From: Longispora albida DSM 44784
GTDB lineage: Bacteria > Actinomycetota > Actinomycetes > Mycobacteriales > Micromonosporaceae
Reading direction: 5' to 3'
NCBI RefSeq assembly: GCF_000379825.1
Contig: NZ_KB903816.1
Span: 100,285 to 164,284, forward strand
DNA length: 64,000 nt
Shown here piece after piece: positions 35,798-43,441 of the stretch. A program made the translations under genes and the position numbers. The notes below the pieces were generated by a model that ran no database searches, had not been told where the DNA came from, and saw only the letters and a program-made list of their open reading frames with translations. Numbering within the stretch: position 1 is the first letter of the stretch; each line of letters starts with the position of its first letter.

Positions 35798-35895
35798 CGG
35801 TGTCCTTGAGTCCTTCGTCGGGCGGGCCTAGGGTCTGGCGGGGCAGGCCGCAGGGTATGGGCCGCCTCCGATGATCCCACAACACCTGAGGGATC

Positions 35896-36882
35896 ATGTC
35901 GGCCATGCACAGCTCCGCGGTCAGTTACGACTCGACGGCCGTCCGGCCGGGCTGGGACAGCCTGCCTGCCGGAGTGCGCGACGCCGTCGCCGCCCGGCTC
36001 AGCGGGGGGCCGCTGACGAGCGGGCCGCCCGCTGGTGGCGGGTTCACCCGGGGCTTCGCAGGGGTGGTGGCGGGTGCGGCAGGTACAAAATTCATCAAAG
36101 CCTCAAACCAGGAGATCATTTCCCGCAGTTACCGCCGGGAAGCCCTGATCAATCCCCGGTTACCTGCGGGGATACCCGTCCCGCGCCTCGACTGGTCCCT
36201 GGAACTGGACGGCTGGGTGGTCCTCGCGTTCGACGCGGTGCCCGGCGCCCGGATGCCCGCCCAGCCCTGGCGCCGGGAGGAACTGGACGCGACCCTGCGC
36301 GCCTGGGACGAGGTGGCCTCAGCCCTCGCCAGCCCGCCCCAGGCACTCCTGGACGTGGGACTGCTCACAGCGGAGGCCGACGCCGGGGCCGCGTTCTCGG
36401 CGTGGCGGCACGAGGCGGCCGGTTCCCTGCGGATGAAGCTGCCCCGGTGGCTGCCCCGCGACCTGGTCGTCCCGCTCGCCTGGCTGGAGGACGCCTGGCC
36501 AGCCGCCACCGCAGGCACGGCCGTCGCCCACGCCGACCTGCGCCAGGACAACGTCGTGCTCGACTCGGCAGGTCAGCCGTGGTTCTGCGACTGGAACTGG
36601 CCGTGCCTCGCGGCGAGCTGGTTCGACCTCGCGACGCTGCTCGTGACCGCCTCCGGGGACGGCTACGACGCCTCAGCTCTCTTCGCGGCCCAGCCCTCCG
36701 CCCGCGACGCAGCCCCCGAGCAGCTCGACGCGCTCCTGGCAGCCATCTCCGGCTACTGGCTGGCAGCCTCGGCCGAGTCCCCGGTACCGTCGGCCTCACC
36801 GATGCTCCGGCAGCACCAGCGCTGGAGCGGGGAGACGGCACTGCGCTGGCTGGCCCGGCGCAGAGGCTGGCGTCTCCCTTAG
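35896..36882 (+). CDS. aminoglycoside phosphotransferase (APH/choline kinase-like) family protein
   Basis: The protein has 328 residues. An N-terminal lobe (GGFTRGFAGVVAGAAGTKFIKA) contains the ATP-binding Lys region. The catalytic loop is VAHADLRQDNVVLD, in which the expected HxDxxxxN pattern is clear, followed by the metal motif WFCDWNWP in place of DFG-like IDWD. The acceptor substrate is unknown, and clinical resistance should not be assumed. It reads divergently from lepA. Confidence 0.85.
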   Translation: MSAMHSSAVSYDSTAVRPGWDSLPAGVRDAVAARLSGGPLTSGPPAGGGFTRGFAGVVAGAAGTKFIKASNQEIISRSYRREALINPRLPAGIPVPRLDWSLELDGWVVLAFDAVPGARMPAQPWRREELDATLRAWDEVASALASPPQALLDVGLLTAEADAGAAFSAWRHEAAGSLRMKLPRWLPRDLVVPLAWLEDAWPAATAGTAVAHADLRQDNVVLDSAGQPWFCDWNWPCLAASWFDLATLLVTASGDGYDASALFAAQPSARDAAPEQLDALLAAISGYWLAASAESPVPSASPMLRQHQRWSGETALRWLARRRGWRLP

Positions 36883-36906
36883 GCAGGTGGCAGTACCCGG
36901 CCCGTT

Positions 36907-36936
36907 TTGGCTTGCGGCCGGGGCGGCTGGTAACCT
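36907..36936 (+). promoter_or_regulatory. candidate promoter of rpsT
   Basis: TTGGCT (36907-36912), 18-nt spacer, TAACCT (36931-36936) fits a sigma-70-type actinobacterial promoter and would give a leader of about 75 nt before rpsT. Confidence 0.45.
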
Positions 36937-37017
36937 GGCTTTTCGCGCGTGCCTATCCCCCGGGATTCAGCGTGCGCGTGGTAAATGACCCGACTCACAA
37001 GACCGAGGCTGTGTCGC

Positions 37018-37284
37018 GTGGCGAACATTAAGTCCCAGATCAAGCGCAACCGGCAGAACGAGAAGGCCCGCCTGCGCAACAAGGCGGTCAAGTCTTCCCT
37101 GAAGACCGCCATCCGCAAGTACCGCGAGGCGGTTGCGGCCGGCGACACTGACAACGCCGGTGCGCTGCTGCAGGACGCCACCCGCAAGCTGGACAAGGCT
37201 GCGAGCAAGGGCGTCATCCACAAGAACCAGGCTGCCAACCGCAAGTCGGCCATCGCGTCGTCTTTCGCCAAGCTTGCCGCTTAA
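37018..37284 (+). CDS. rpsT: 30S ribosomal protein S20
   Basis: An 88-residue highly basic protein starting [21 protein letters not shown], the S20 signature, from GTG 37018. It binds 16S rRNA in the small subunit. A hairpin downstream ends the transcript. Confidence 0.98.
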   Translation: MANIKSQIKRNRQNEKARLRNKAVKSSLKTAIRKYREAVAAGDTDNAGALLQDATRKLDKAASKGVIHKNQAANRKSAIASSFAKLAA

Positions 37285-37314
37285 GTAGCTCAGCACCACC
37301 GCACGTCACCAAGG

Positions 37315-37364
37315 AGCCGCCCGGCTGCTGCCCCCGCGAGGGGACGGCTGCCAGGCGGCTTCTT
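37315..37364 (+). terminator. terminator of rpsT
   Basis: AGCCGCC (37315-37321) and GGCGGCT (37354-37360) frame an inner CCCC-GCG-AGGGG stem (37331-37342), followed by TCTT. Begins 30 nt after the stop. Confidence 0.65.
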
Positions 37365-37452
37365 GCCGTGCTCTAGCGCTGTCCTGTCGTTCTGTTCGTG
37401 CCCTCGTGTGTGGATACGCCGGTCCGGTGCGCCGGGCCGATATGCTGCCGGC

Positions 37453-38358
37453 GTGACGATGCCGCCGCCTTCCGGCCCCTACCAGCCCGGCCCAGCCCCG
37501 CACCCGGCACCAGACCCGTACGCGGCCCCCGGCCCCTACGCGGCATCGGATCCCCACGCGGCCCCGGCGTACCCGGGCGGGGTCGTGCCGGACAGCCCTG
37601 TGCCGGACGTCTCAGGCGCACCGGCCCCGCAGGCGTACCCGCATCCGCCGCACCAGCCGGGCCCCGGATACACCGGCCAGCCCGGGTACCCGCAGCAGCC
37701 GGGGTATCCCCCGTTCCCCCCGCAGCCCGACTACGCCCAGCAGCACGGATACCCGTACCCCGGCTACGCGCTGCTGCCCCCGCCGAAGAAGAGCCGGACC
37801 GGCCTCATCGTCGGGCTCGTGGCCGGCTTCGTCGCGCTGCTGCTCACCGCCGCCGGGGTCGGCACCTGGCTGTACCTCAGCAAGGAGCCCCCGCCGGACC
37901 TGAGCGCCGTCGTCGACTACCACAAGACCATGCCCGACGCGCTCGGCCAGGAACACTCCGACAAGCCCGTCTCGTACCCGATGACCCCGCCGGTCGGCGG
38001 CACCCACGCCCCGGTCTGGCAGAACTGCATGGGAGACGTGTACACCTCCAAGATCCCGAGCGAGCGGGCCGTGCACAGCCTCGAGCACGGTGCGATCTGG
38101 ATCACGTACGACCCGGCCCAGCTGTCCGGCTCCGGGCTGAGCACGCTGGCTGGCAAGGTACGCGGCACCGAGTACACGTTCCTGAGCCCGTTCCCAGGCC
38201 AGAAGCCCAAGATCTCGCTGCAGGCGTGGGGGTACCAGCTGGCGGTCGACTCGCCGGAGGACAAGCGGATCGAGCTGTTCATCCAGCGCTACCGCAAGAC
38301 CGCAGGCCCAGAGAAGGGCGCCACGTGCTCGGGAGGGTCGACCTCGACTTCGAGCTAG
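37453..38358 (+). CDS. DUF3105 membrane-anchored protein with proline-rich N terminus
   Basis: The protein has 301 residues from GTG 37453. The first 115 are Pro/Tyr/Gly/Gln-rich repeats (such as QPGYPQQPGYPPFPPQPDY), then comes a single transmembrane helix (about 120-143, GLIVGLVAGFVALLLTAAGVGTWLYL). The extracytoplasmic DUF3105 domain has HAPVWQNCMGDVY and the conserved VHSLEHGAIWITY. His residues and the single Cys in that domain may bind metal. The low-complexity N-terminal part is likely intrinsically disordered and cytoplasmic. Function unknown. Confidence 0.88.
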   Translation: MTMPPPSGPYQPGPAPHPAPDPYAAPGPYAASDPHAAPAYPGGVVPDSPVPDVSGAPAPQAYPHPPHQPGPGYTGQPGYPQQPGYPPFPPQPDYAQQHGYPYPGYALLPPPKKSRTGLIVGLVAGFVALLLTAAGVGTWLYLSKEPPPDLSAVVDYHKTMPDALGQEHSDKPVSYPMTPPVGGTHAPVWQNCMGDVYTSKIPSERAVHSLEHGAIWITYDPAQLSGSGLSTLAGKVRGTEYTFLSPFPGQKPKISLQAWGYQLAVDSPEDKRIELFIQRYRKTAGPEKGATCSGGSTSTSS

Positions 38359-38400
38359 CCCGGGGAGTCTGCTAACCTTTCGGAGGTCCGCAAGGGCCAC

Positions 38401-38475
38401 GCCCCCGTAGCTCAGGGGATAGAGCACCGCCCTCCGGAGGCGGGAGCGCAGGTTCGAATCCTGCCGGGGGCACCA
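38401..38475 (+). tRNA. tRNA-Arg, anticodon CCG
   Basis: The acceptor arm GCCCCCG (38401-38407) pairs with CGGGGGC (38465-38471), and 3' ACCA is encoded. D stem GCTC/GAGC; anticodon stem CCGCC/GGCGG with loop CTCCGGA (anticodon CCG at 38434-38436); T arm GCAGG-TTCGAAT-CCTGC. Reads CGG codons. A part of it recurs inverted downstream. Confidence 0.97.
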
Positions 38476-38487
38476 TCCGGAAACACC

Positions 38488-38525
38488 AAGAAGCTCTGAC
38501 CAGCATGAAGCGGTCAGGGCTTCTT
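38488..38525 (+). terminator. terminator after tRNA-Arg
   Basis: AAGAAGCTCTGACC (38488-38501) and GGTCAGGGCTTCTT (38512-38525) pair over 14 positions with one G-U type mismatch, loop of 10, followed by CG. Thirteen bases after the tRNA 3' end. Confidence 0.75.
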
Positions 38526-38568
38526 CGCGTCCGCCGCCTTTCGCCAGCCGCCCAGCCTGCGTGCCGCC

Positions 38569-38596
38569 GCGCTCCCGCCTCCGGAGGGCGGTGCTC
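38569..38596 (-). repeat. 28-bp inverted copy of the tRNA-Arg anticodon arm
   Basis: The reverse complement of 38569-38596 is identical to 38422-38449 of the tRNA gene: 3' half of the D stem, whole anticodon arm and most of the variable loop. The copies are 119 bases apart, inverted. Flanking bases do not match. Confidence 0.92.
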
Positions 38597-38641
38597 CATG
38601 CGCGGTTTCACCGTCCACATCGAAGTATTCTCATAGGGCGA

Positions 38642-38679
38642 CAAGGCCCGGAAGTCACATCGCTGGCTTCCGGGCCTTG
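38642..38679 (+). terminator. perfect 13-bp hairpin downstream of the tRNA copy
   Basis: CAAGGCCCGGAAG (38642-38654) and CTTCCGGGCCTTG (38667-38679) enclose a 12-nt loop, followed by CTGTTT. Could end a short transcript spanning the anticodon-arm copy. The rest of 38680-38808 shows no gene. Confidence 0.65.
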
Positions 38680-38808
38680 CTGTTTCCCGGCGGCTCGGGG
38701 AATGTCCGGCGGGGTTGCGGACGCTGTCCACCATGGTGCTGGTAGCCCGGTGAGACGGGTACCGCCGCCGGGATAGGGGAACGTCCCGGCGGCGGTACCT
38801 CACCCGGG

Positions 38809-39147
38809 TCAGGCCGTGAAGGTGTGGACCAGGCTGATGCGGCCGACGATGTGCCGGTTGAACTCGGCGAGGTCCTCGGCCGGTACCCACAGCTCACGGA
38901 TGTCGCGGCCGCCGGCCTGCTGTACCGGGTACCTGGCGAGGAACGCGGAGTCCATGAAGAACCTCGTGACGTGGCCGGAGCCCGAGTGGGGCACGTTCCA
39001 CTCGCGGGCGATGCGGATCGCGTAGTCCTCGGTCAGTACCGGGTAGAAGATCGGCTGGTCCGGGAGCCTGGCGGGCCAGCGCCGCCAGCCGGACTCGGCG
39101 ACGAGAGCCAGCTCCTGTGGCCCCGTCGGCCGCCACAACGTCGTCAC
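38809..39147 (-). CDS. conserved small protein of unknown function
   Basis: The protein has 112 residues when started at GTG 39147 (MTTLWRPTGPQELALVAESG after initiation). The pattern WPARLPDQPIFYPVL, YAIRIAREWNV, and WVPAEDLAEFNRHIVG is one I recognise as a widespread bacterial family without known function. No transmembrane segment. The start is uncertain because the frame stays open further upstream, but the conserved block begins here. Reads away from the eCIS-effector-like operon. Confidence 0.7.
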   Translation of the reverse strand: MTTLWRPTGPQELALVAESGWRRWPARLPDQPIFYPVLTEDYAIRIAREWNVPHSGSGHVTRFFMDSAFLARYPVQQAGGRDIRELWVPAEDLAEFNRHIVGRISLVHTFTA

Positions 39148-39319
39148 CCACACGCTCACCACGATCACCGCCCCGGTTCGGAAAAGGGCATCCTGCCAGC
39201 CCCGGTACGCCGGTGGCCAAGGCTTTCCCGCTGGGCGCTGCCCGTACGGCTGCCCGGAAGGGACTTGGTGGCCGCCCCTTGACGGCGCAAGCTGGGCGGA
39301 GGAAGGGCTGGAGGCGTTC

Positions 39320-40120
39320 ATGGGGAAAGCCAAGGCCAAGCTGAGTGCTGGCCCGGCGCAGGCGCAGGCGGGAGAGCAGGGTCGCGCGCTGGCGGGTTCC
39401 GATCCCGTGCGGCTCGACGCGGCGCGGCGGCTGGCCAGCCTGGACGCGGCCGGGCAGGCCCGGCTGCTCGGTGCGTTGCAGCACCTGTACGGCAACGCGG
39501 CTGTCCAGCGGGTCGTCGACGCCACGCCCGGCGGCGCCGTCGTGCAGCGTGACCGGGTCTATCACGACGCTCATCCCGCTCTGGCCTGGAAGGACTTCAA
39601 GGGCAAGGTGCCGGCTGGCGTGCCGTTCGACGCGGGCACGTTTTCCGGCAACACCGGGCTGTCCTACAAGGCGAAGGCCAAGAAGACCGGCGCGACCTGG
39701 GACGCCGAGGCCGAGATCGTCGCGTCCTCGCTGGATCTCAAGGCGTACATGGACCGGAGCAGGTCCTTCGTGCGCAAGGCGAAGAAGAGCGGTGACCTGC
39801 TGCGGCACGAGCAGGGCCACTTCGACATCCAGCACGTGCTGACCGAGAAGGGCGAGACCGCGATCAAGGCGGTGGCCAAGGGCGCGAAGGGCACCGGCTC
39901 GGCCCCGAAGATGAAGCAGGCGCTGAAGGCCGCGGTCGACAGCCTGAAGAGCACTCCGCCGTTCGCGAAGTTCGCCGCCACGGCAGCGAAGATCACCGAG
40001 GCGCAGGACCACTACGACAACCATCCGGTGAAGGGCACCGGTCACGGCACGAAGGCCACCGAGCAGGCGGCCTGGGAGTCCGCCATCGCCGCTGGCCTGC
40101 CGGCCTATCCCATCCCATGA
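39320..40120 (+). CDS. DUF922-type zinc-protease-like protein with eCIS-effector N-terminal motif
   Basis: The 266-residue protein has a basic, Ala/Gln-rich N terminus and LLGALQHLYGNAAVQRVV at about residues 49-66. This resembles the LQRxxGNxAVxxLL segment found at the start of many proteins associated with contractile injection systems in actinobacteria. The second part carries VYHDAHPALAWKDFKGK and a metalloprotease motif HEQGHFDIQH (HExxH near 156), as in DUF922 proteins. No signal peptide. The next gene overlaps by four bases. The effector role is inference from the motif and from orphan baseplate genes 12 kb away. Confidence 0.8.
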   Translation: MGKAKAKLSAGPAQAQAGEQGRALAGSDPVRLDAARRLASLDAAGQARLLGALQHLYGNAAVQRVVDATPGGAVVQRDRVYHDAHPALAWKDFKGKVPAGVPFDAGTFSGNTGLSYKAKAKKTGATWDAEAEIVASSLDLKAYMDRSRSFVRKAKKSGDLLRHEQGHFDIQHVLTEKGETAIKAVAKGAKGTGSAPKMKQALKAAVDSLKSTPPFAKFAATAAKITEAQDHYDNHPVKGTGHGTKATEQAAWESAIAAGLPAYPIP

Positions 40121-40515
40121 GGCCGGTCACCGCCGTCGATCTCGTGCTCATCGCCCGGGCCACCGCCCTGGAACCCTGGGATTTCCTGGTACTCCGCCCA
40201 GCCGAAGACCCTCATCTCGTACCCGGGCCCTTCGCGCTCGGCAGCGGCCCCGCCCGCCACGTCCTGGCCCTCGCCGAGCCCTGCCCGTTCCGCCTGGTCA
40301 CCCGGCACGGCTCCGCGTACTGCGCGCTGTCGGCGGTACGGCCGGTCTGCACGACGGAGGCGAGCCCGGCTGACCTGGAGATCCACGCGACCGTGGCGGC
40401 CGGCTGGAACGACTTCGCCGCGCGCTGGCCGGACGGCGATCCGCTCACGCTGCACGACCTCGGGCGGTACGTGCTCGATGCCGCTTCGGTGCTGGCCGGG
40501 CGGGAGGGCGGGTGA
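40117..40515 (+). CDS. YkgJ-like protein lacking the cysteine cluster
   Basis: A 132-residue protein whose ATG overlaps the previous stop (ATGA). Its layout (DLVLIARATALEPWDFLVLR; ALAEPCPFRLVTRHGSAYCALSAVRPVC) parallels the next gene (DLVRLAGRTGLAPEEFVVLV; EDEACVFLATMP), but the N-terminal CxxC/CC cluster of YkgJ proteins is missing and only three Cys remain. It may be a structural subunit or a degenerate paralogue. Function unknown. Confidence 0.65.
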   Translation: MRPVTAVDLVLIARATALEPWDFLVLRPAEDPHLVPGPFALGSGPARHVLALAEPCPFRLVTRHGSAYCALSAVRPVCTTEASPADLEIHATVAAGWNDFAARWPDGDPLTLHDLGRYVLDAASVLAGREGG

Positions 40516-41204
40516 CCGGGTACGGGGGTTGTGCGAGTTGCGAGGGCCGGTGCTGCCGGGAGTACCTGGTGCCGGTCAGCGGGTTCGACCTGGTCCGGCT
40601 GGCCGGGCGGACGGGGCTGGCACCGGAGGAGTTCGTGGTGCTGGTCAGGGTGGAGGAGGTCGCCGACGGGCTGCCGGGCGGCGAGGGTGCCCGGCTGACG
40701 GGCGACGGGCCGCTGCTGTCCATGGTGCTCGACCGGCGGGAGGACGAGGCGTGCGTCTTCCTCGCGACGATGCCGACGGGGAGGGCGCGGTGCGGGGTGT
40801 ACGACTCACGCCCGCTGGTCTGCGCGGTGTTCCCGTTCGAGTTCCGCCGGGGCGGTGTGGCACCACGGGAGGATGCCTCCTGCGGTACCGGATCATGGAA
40901 TCTCGCCACGATCGACCTGGCGGCGAAACGAGCACAGGTGCTGCGCAGCGAGGCTGAGTGGGCGATCCACCGGATCGTCATCGCCAGCTGGAACGAGCTC
41001 GTGGCCGCGTCCCATCCCCGGCTCTTCTCCCCCGCCGAGCTGTTCGGTTACCTGCTGGCGGCCTACGAGCGGATCGACGAGCTGCGCGCGGCGACCGGCG
41101 ACTTCGACCGCCTGGTGCTGGCCTGGGGCCGGGCCGATTCCGCCGGCTTCCTGCGCGCGGTCGCGTCCATGCTGGACGGCTGGCTGGGCCCCGGGGACGG
41201 CTGA
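40512..41204 (+). CDS. YkgJ-family cysteine-cluster protein
   Basis: A 230-residue protein starting MTGYGGCASCEGRCCREY, with the Cys cluster (C-x2-C-x3-CC) of YkgJ/Fe-S-chelating proteins. CVFLATMPTGRARCGVYDSRPLVCAVFP follows, supplying further Cys. The family is thought to bind zinc or iron-sulfur. GTG overlaps the previous stop (GTGA). The three genes from 39320 form one coupled operon, and the IS element sits 35 bases after the stop. Confidence 0.82.
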   Translation: MTGYGGCASCEGRCCREYLVPVSGFDLVRLAGRTGLAPEEFVVLVRVEEVADGLPGGEGARLTGDGPLLSMVLDRREDEACVFLATMPTGRARCGVYDSRPLVCAVFPFEFRRGGVAPREDASCGTGSWNLATIDLAAKRAQVLRSEAEWAIHRIVIASWNELVAASHPRLFSPAELFGYLLAAYERIDELRAATGDFDRLVLAWGRADSAGFLRAVASMLDGWLGPGDG

Positions 41205-41239
41205 GCAGTACCTCGACGCCAGCCAGGCCAGCCGCTAGA

Positions 41240-42329
41240 TGTACCCGGCCGTCAGGTTGGTAGCAGGCGGCTGATGGGTGGCAGTCCTTTGAGTGCGCTG
41301 TGGCGGCGGTCAGTGTTGTAGGAATTGAGCCAGGGTGCAAGGGCTGCCGCCCGTTGCTGGTTGGTGGTGAACGGCTGGTGGTAGGCCCATTCGTCGGCCA
41401 GGGTGCGGTTGTAGCGTTCGACTTTGCCGTTCTGCCAGGGGCAGTGGGGTTTGATGAACAGGTGCCGGGCGCCGAGGGTGGCGATGGCGTCGCGCATGGT
41501 GTGGGAGCGTTTGTAGCTCATGTGGTTGTCGGTGATGACCCGCTCGATGCGGGTGATGCCGACATCGGCGAACGCCTGGGCGGCGCGCAGCAGGAAGCCT
41601 GCACAGGTCGGGCCTTTCTCATCGGCGAGGATCTCGCTGTAGGCGTAGCGGGAGTGGTCGTCGACGAGTGAGTGGATGTAGTCGTAGCCGATCCGGGTGC
41701 GTTTCTGGGCGCCGGTCTGGCCGTTTTCACGGCCCTTGGCCTTCCACCCGCCGCCGTCGTGGATGCGGCCCATCTTCTTGACGTCCATGTGCACCAGTTC
41801 GCCCGGCCGGTCGCGTTCGTAGCGATGCGCAGTGGTCTTCGAGGCCCGGATGGGCCGGCCAGTCATCGGGTCGCAGTCACGAAGGTAGGGCATGTGGTGA
41901 CGGCGCAGGATCCGTGACACCGTCCGCGCCGGCAGGCCCAGTTCCGGGCCGAGCCTGTCCTGGCCCTGCCGCTGCGCCCGGCGCAGCTCGATCACCTGTT
42001 GCTCGACGGAGGCCGGCGTGCGTGCCGGTGTCGTGTGCGGCCGCGAGGACCGATCATGCAGGCCCGCCTCACCTTCGGCCGTGTACCGGTCGATCCAGGT
42101 CTTGACGCACTTACGTGACACGCCCATCGCCGCAGCGATGTGGGCCTGGCGCCAGCCTTGGCTGTGACGCGCAACGATCAGCCGCCGGCCATGAAACGTC
42201 AGCCGGGCATTACTGTGGGCCACGGAGAACCTCCGGGATGGATGTGGGCCTTAGACAAGCCACACCCCACCCGGAGGTTCTTCACATGTCAACCAGACAC
42301 CACCGCTACCAACGTCCTGGCCTGGTACA
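41240..42329 (-). mobile_element. complete IS481-family insertion sequence
   Basis: 1090 bp with imperfect terminal inverted repeats of about 27 bp. The left end starts TGTACCCGGCC and the right end, complemented, starts TGTACCAGGCC; both contain GTTGGTAGC. It is flanked by the identical 6-bp direct repeat GCTAGA (41234-41239 and 42330-42335), a target-site duplication. The single transposase gene is intact. The insertion sits immediately after the DHFR-like stop codon. Confidence 0.93.
41252..42223 (-). CDS. IS481-family transposase
   Basis: This DDE transposase of 323 residues has an N-terminal helix-turn-helix pair (GWRQAHIAAAMGVSRKCVKTWIDRY). The rve integrase core follows, with Asp in LVHMDVKKMG, Asp in RVITDNHMSYK and Glu in PWQNGKVERYNRTL, then DRRHSALKGLPP near the end. 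The frame is uninterrupted, so the element may be active. Confidence 0.95.
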   Translation of the reverse strand: MAHSNARLTFHGRRLIVARHSQGWRQAHIAAAMGVSRKCVKTWIDRYTAEGEAGLHDRSSRPHTTPARTPASVEQQVIELRRAQRQGQDRLGPELGLPARTVSRILRRHHMPYLRDCDPMTGRPIRASKTTAHRYERDRPGELVHMDVKKMGRIHDGGGWKAKGRENGQTGAQKRTRIGYDYIHSLVDDHSRYAYSEILADEKGPTCAGFLLRAAQAFADVGITRIERVITDNHMSYKRSHTMRDAIATLGARHLFIKPHCPWQNGKVERYNRTLADEWAYHQPFTTNQQRAAALAPWLNSYNTDRRHSALKGLPPISRLLPT

Positions 42330-42330
42330 G

Positions 42331-42933
42331 CTAGAAGGTGTAGTAGAGGTGCGTCACGCCCTCGCCCAGGGTCACACGGGCCGGGGCGAGTTCCTTCCAC
42401 TGTGTACCGATCCCGTCCCACAGCCGGATGCCCTCGCCGAGCAGCACCGGTACCTGGTGGAGGTGCAGTTCGTCCAGCAGCCCGGCCTTGATGCTCTGCT
42501 GGACGATGCTGGCGCCGCCCGAGACGAACACGTTCCGGTCCCCTGCGGCCTCCTTGGCCCGCTCGATGGCCAGTTCGAGCCCTCCGGTCACGAAGTGGAA
42601 CGTCGTCTTGCCCTTGACCAGGGTCTCGCGTTCCCGGTTGGTGACGACGAAGACCGGTGCCTCGTACGGCGGCTCGTCGCCCCACGGTTCCTCGCCGAAG
42701 TCGAACATGTTCCGGCCGAGGACGTAGGCCCCGGTCGTGGCGAACTCCTCGGCGACCAGGCCGGAGGAGACGTCCTCGCGCCCGCCTTCCATGCCCTGGC
42801 GCGACCGCCACGCCGCCAGGTCGAAGACCCAGCGGTGGAGGCGCTCGTGGACGGGCATCCACTGGTCCATGTCGGGCGTCCCGACGTACCCGTCGACGGA
42901 GATGGACATCGCGGAGACGACCTTGCCGGCCAT
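42331..42933 (-). CDS. dihydrofolate-reductase-fold (RibD C-terminal-like) protein
   Basis: This 200-residue protein starts MAGKVVSAMSISVDGYVG, has GAYVLGRNMFD and ends with FVSGGASIVQQSIKAGLLDELHLHQVPVLLGEG, the RibD_C pattern. Presumably a NADPH-dependent reductase with unknown substrate. Its stop codon lies inside the IS481 target-site duplication, so the gene end was just spared. Coupled to the upstream DUF1801 gene by TGATG. Confidence 0.85.
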   Translation of the reverse strand: MAGKVVSAMSISVDGYVGTPDMDQWMPVHERLHRWVFDLAAWRSRQGMEGGREDVSSGLVAEEFATTGAYVLGRNMFDFGEEPWGDEPPYEAPVFVVTNRERETLVKGKTTFHFVTGGLELAIERAKEAAGDRNVFVSGGASIVQQSIKAGLLDELHLHQVPVLLGEGIRLWDGIGTQWKELAPARVTLGEGVTHLYYTF

Positions 42934-43301
42934 CAGCCGTTCACCTTCTCGAGTGCCACAGCCGACTCCAGCCACCGGGTGAACAGCGCCGTGTCGATGT
43001 CGGACGCCGACTTGAGCTTGATGGTGGCCATCTGCCGGGCTGCGGGCACGAGCAGGCCCGAGTCGTCGGCGACCTCCTGGCCGCGCCAGAAGCCGAACGT
43101 GAGGTACGAGGTGTAGCCCTTGATCAGGCAGACCGGCTGCTGTCCCGGCTTGGAGCCGAGGCTCCACACCGGATGCCCGTGCCAGACCGCGCCGGTCTGC
43201 TCCGGCATGACGGCCTCGATGACCGGGAGGATCCGGTGCCCGATCTCCCGCAGGTCTTCCGGCAGGCCATCGATGTAGTCGATGATGCTCTGTGCTGTCA
43301 T
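42933..43301 (-). CDS. DUF1801 domain protein (YdhG-like)
   Basis: A 122-residue protein starting MTAQSIIDYIDGLPEDLRE, with QTGAVWHGHPVWSL, then KGYTSYLTFGFW and a final IKLKSASDIDTALFTRWLESAV, the DUF1801 layout. Function unknown. It overlaps the DHFR-like gene by one base (TGATG), so they form an operon. Confidence 0.82.
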   Translation of the reverse strand: MTAQSIIDYIDGLPEDLREIGHRILPVIEAVMPEQTGAVWHGHPVWSLGSKPGQQPVCLIKGYTSYLTFGFWRGQEVADDSGLLVPAARQMATIKLKSASDIDTALFTRWLESAVALEKVNG

Positions 43302-43441
43302 GCTGGCGTTCTCCTGAACTGGCGTGAACTCCGTCGTGGTGATGCCTCTACGATCCGGCAGCGGCGGGGAGCCATCAACGCACGATCCGAGCATGACCGT
43401 TTACAGAAGTTCAATGATCGACGGTCACCGTGCCCGTGCCG

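Noticed and set aside
35896..36882. Aminoglycoside resistance gene
   Set aside because: APH fold is clear, but substrate range of this family is wide; no linkage to a resistance or antibiotic gene cluster.
38372..38890. Minus-strand 172-codon frame crossing the tRNA gene
   Set aside because: Contains the well-known false GFEPALPPPEGG peptide produced by translating tRNA antisense; it also spans the terminators.
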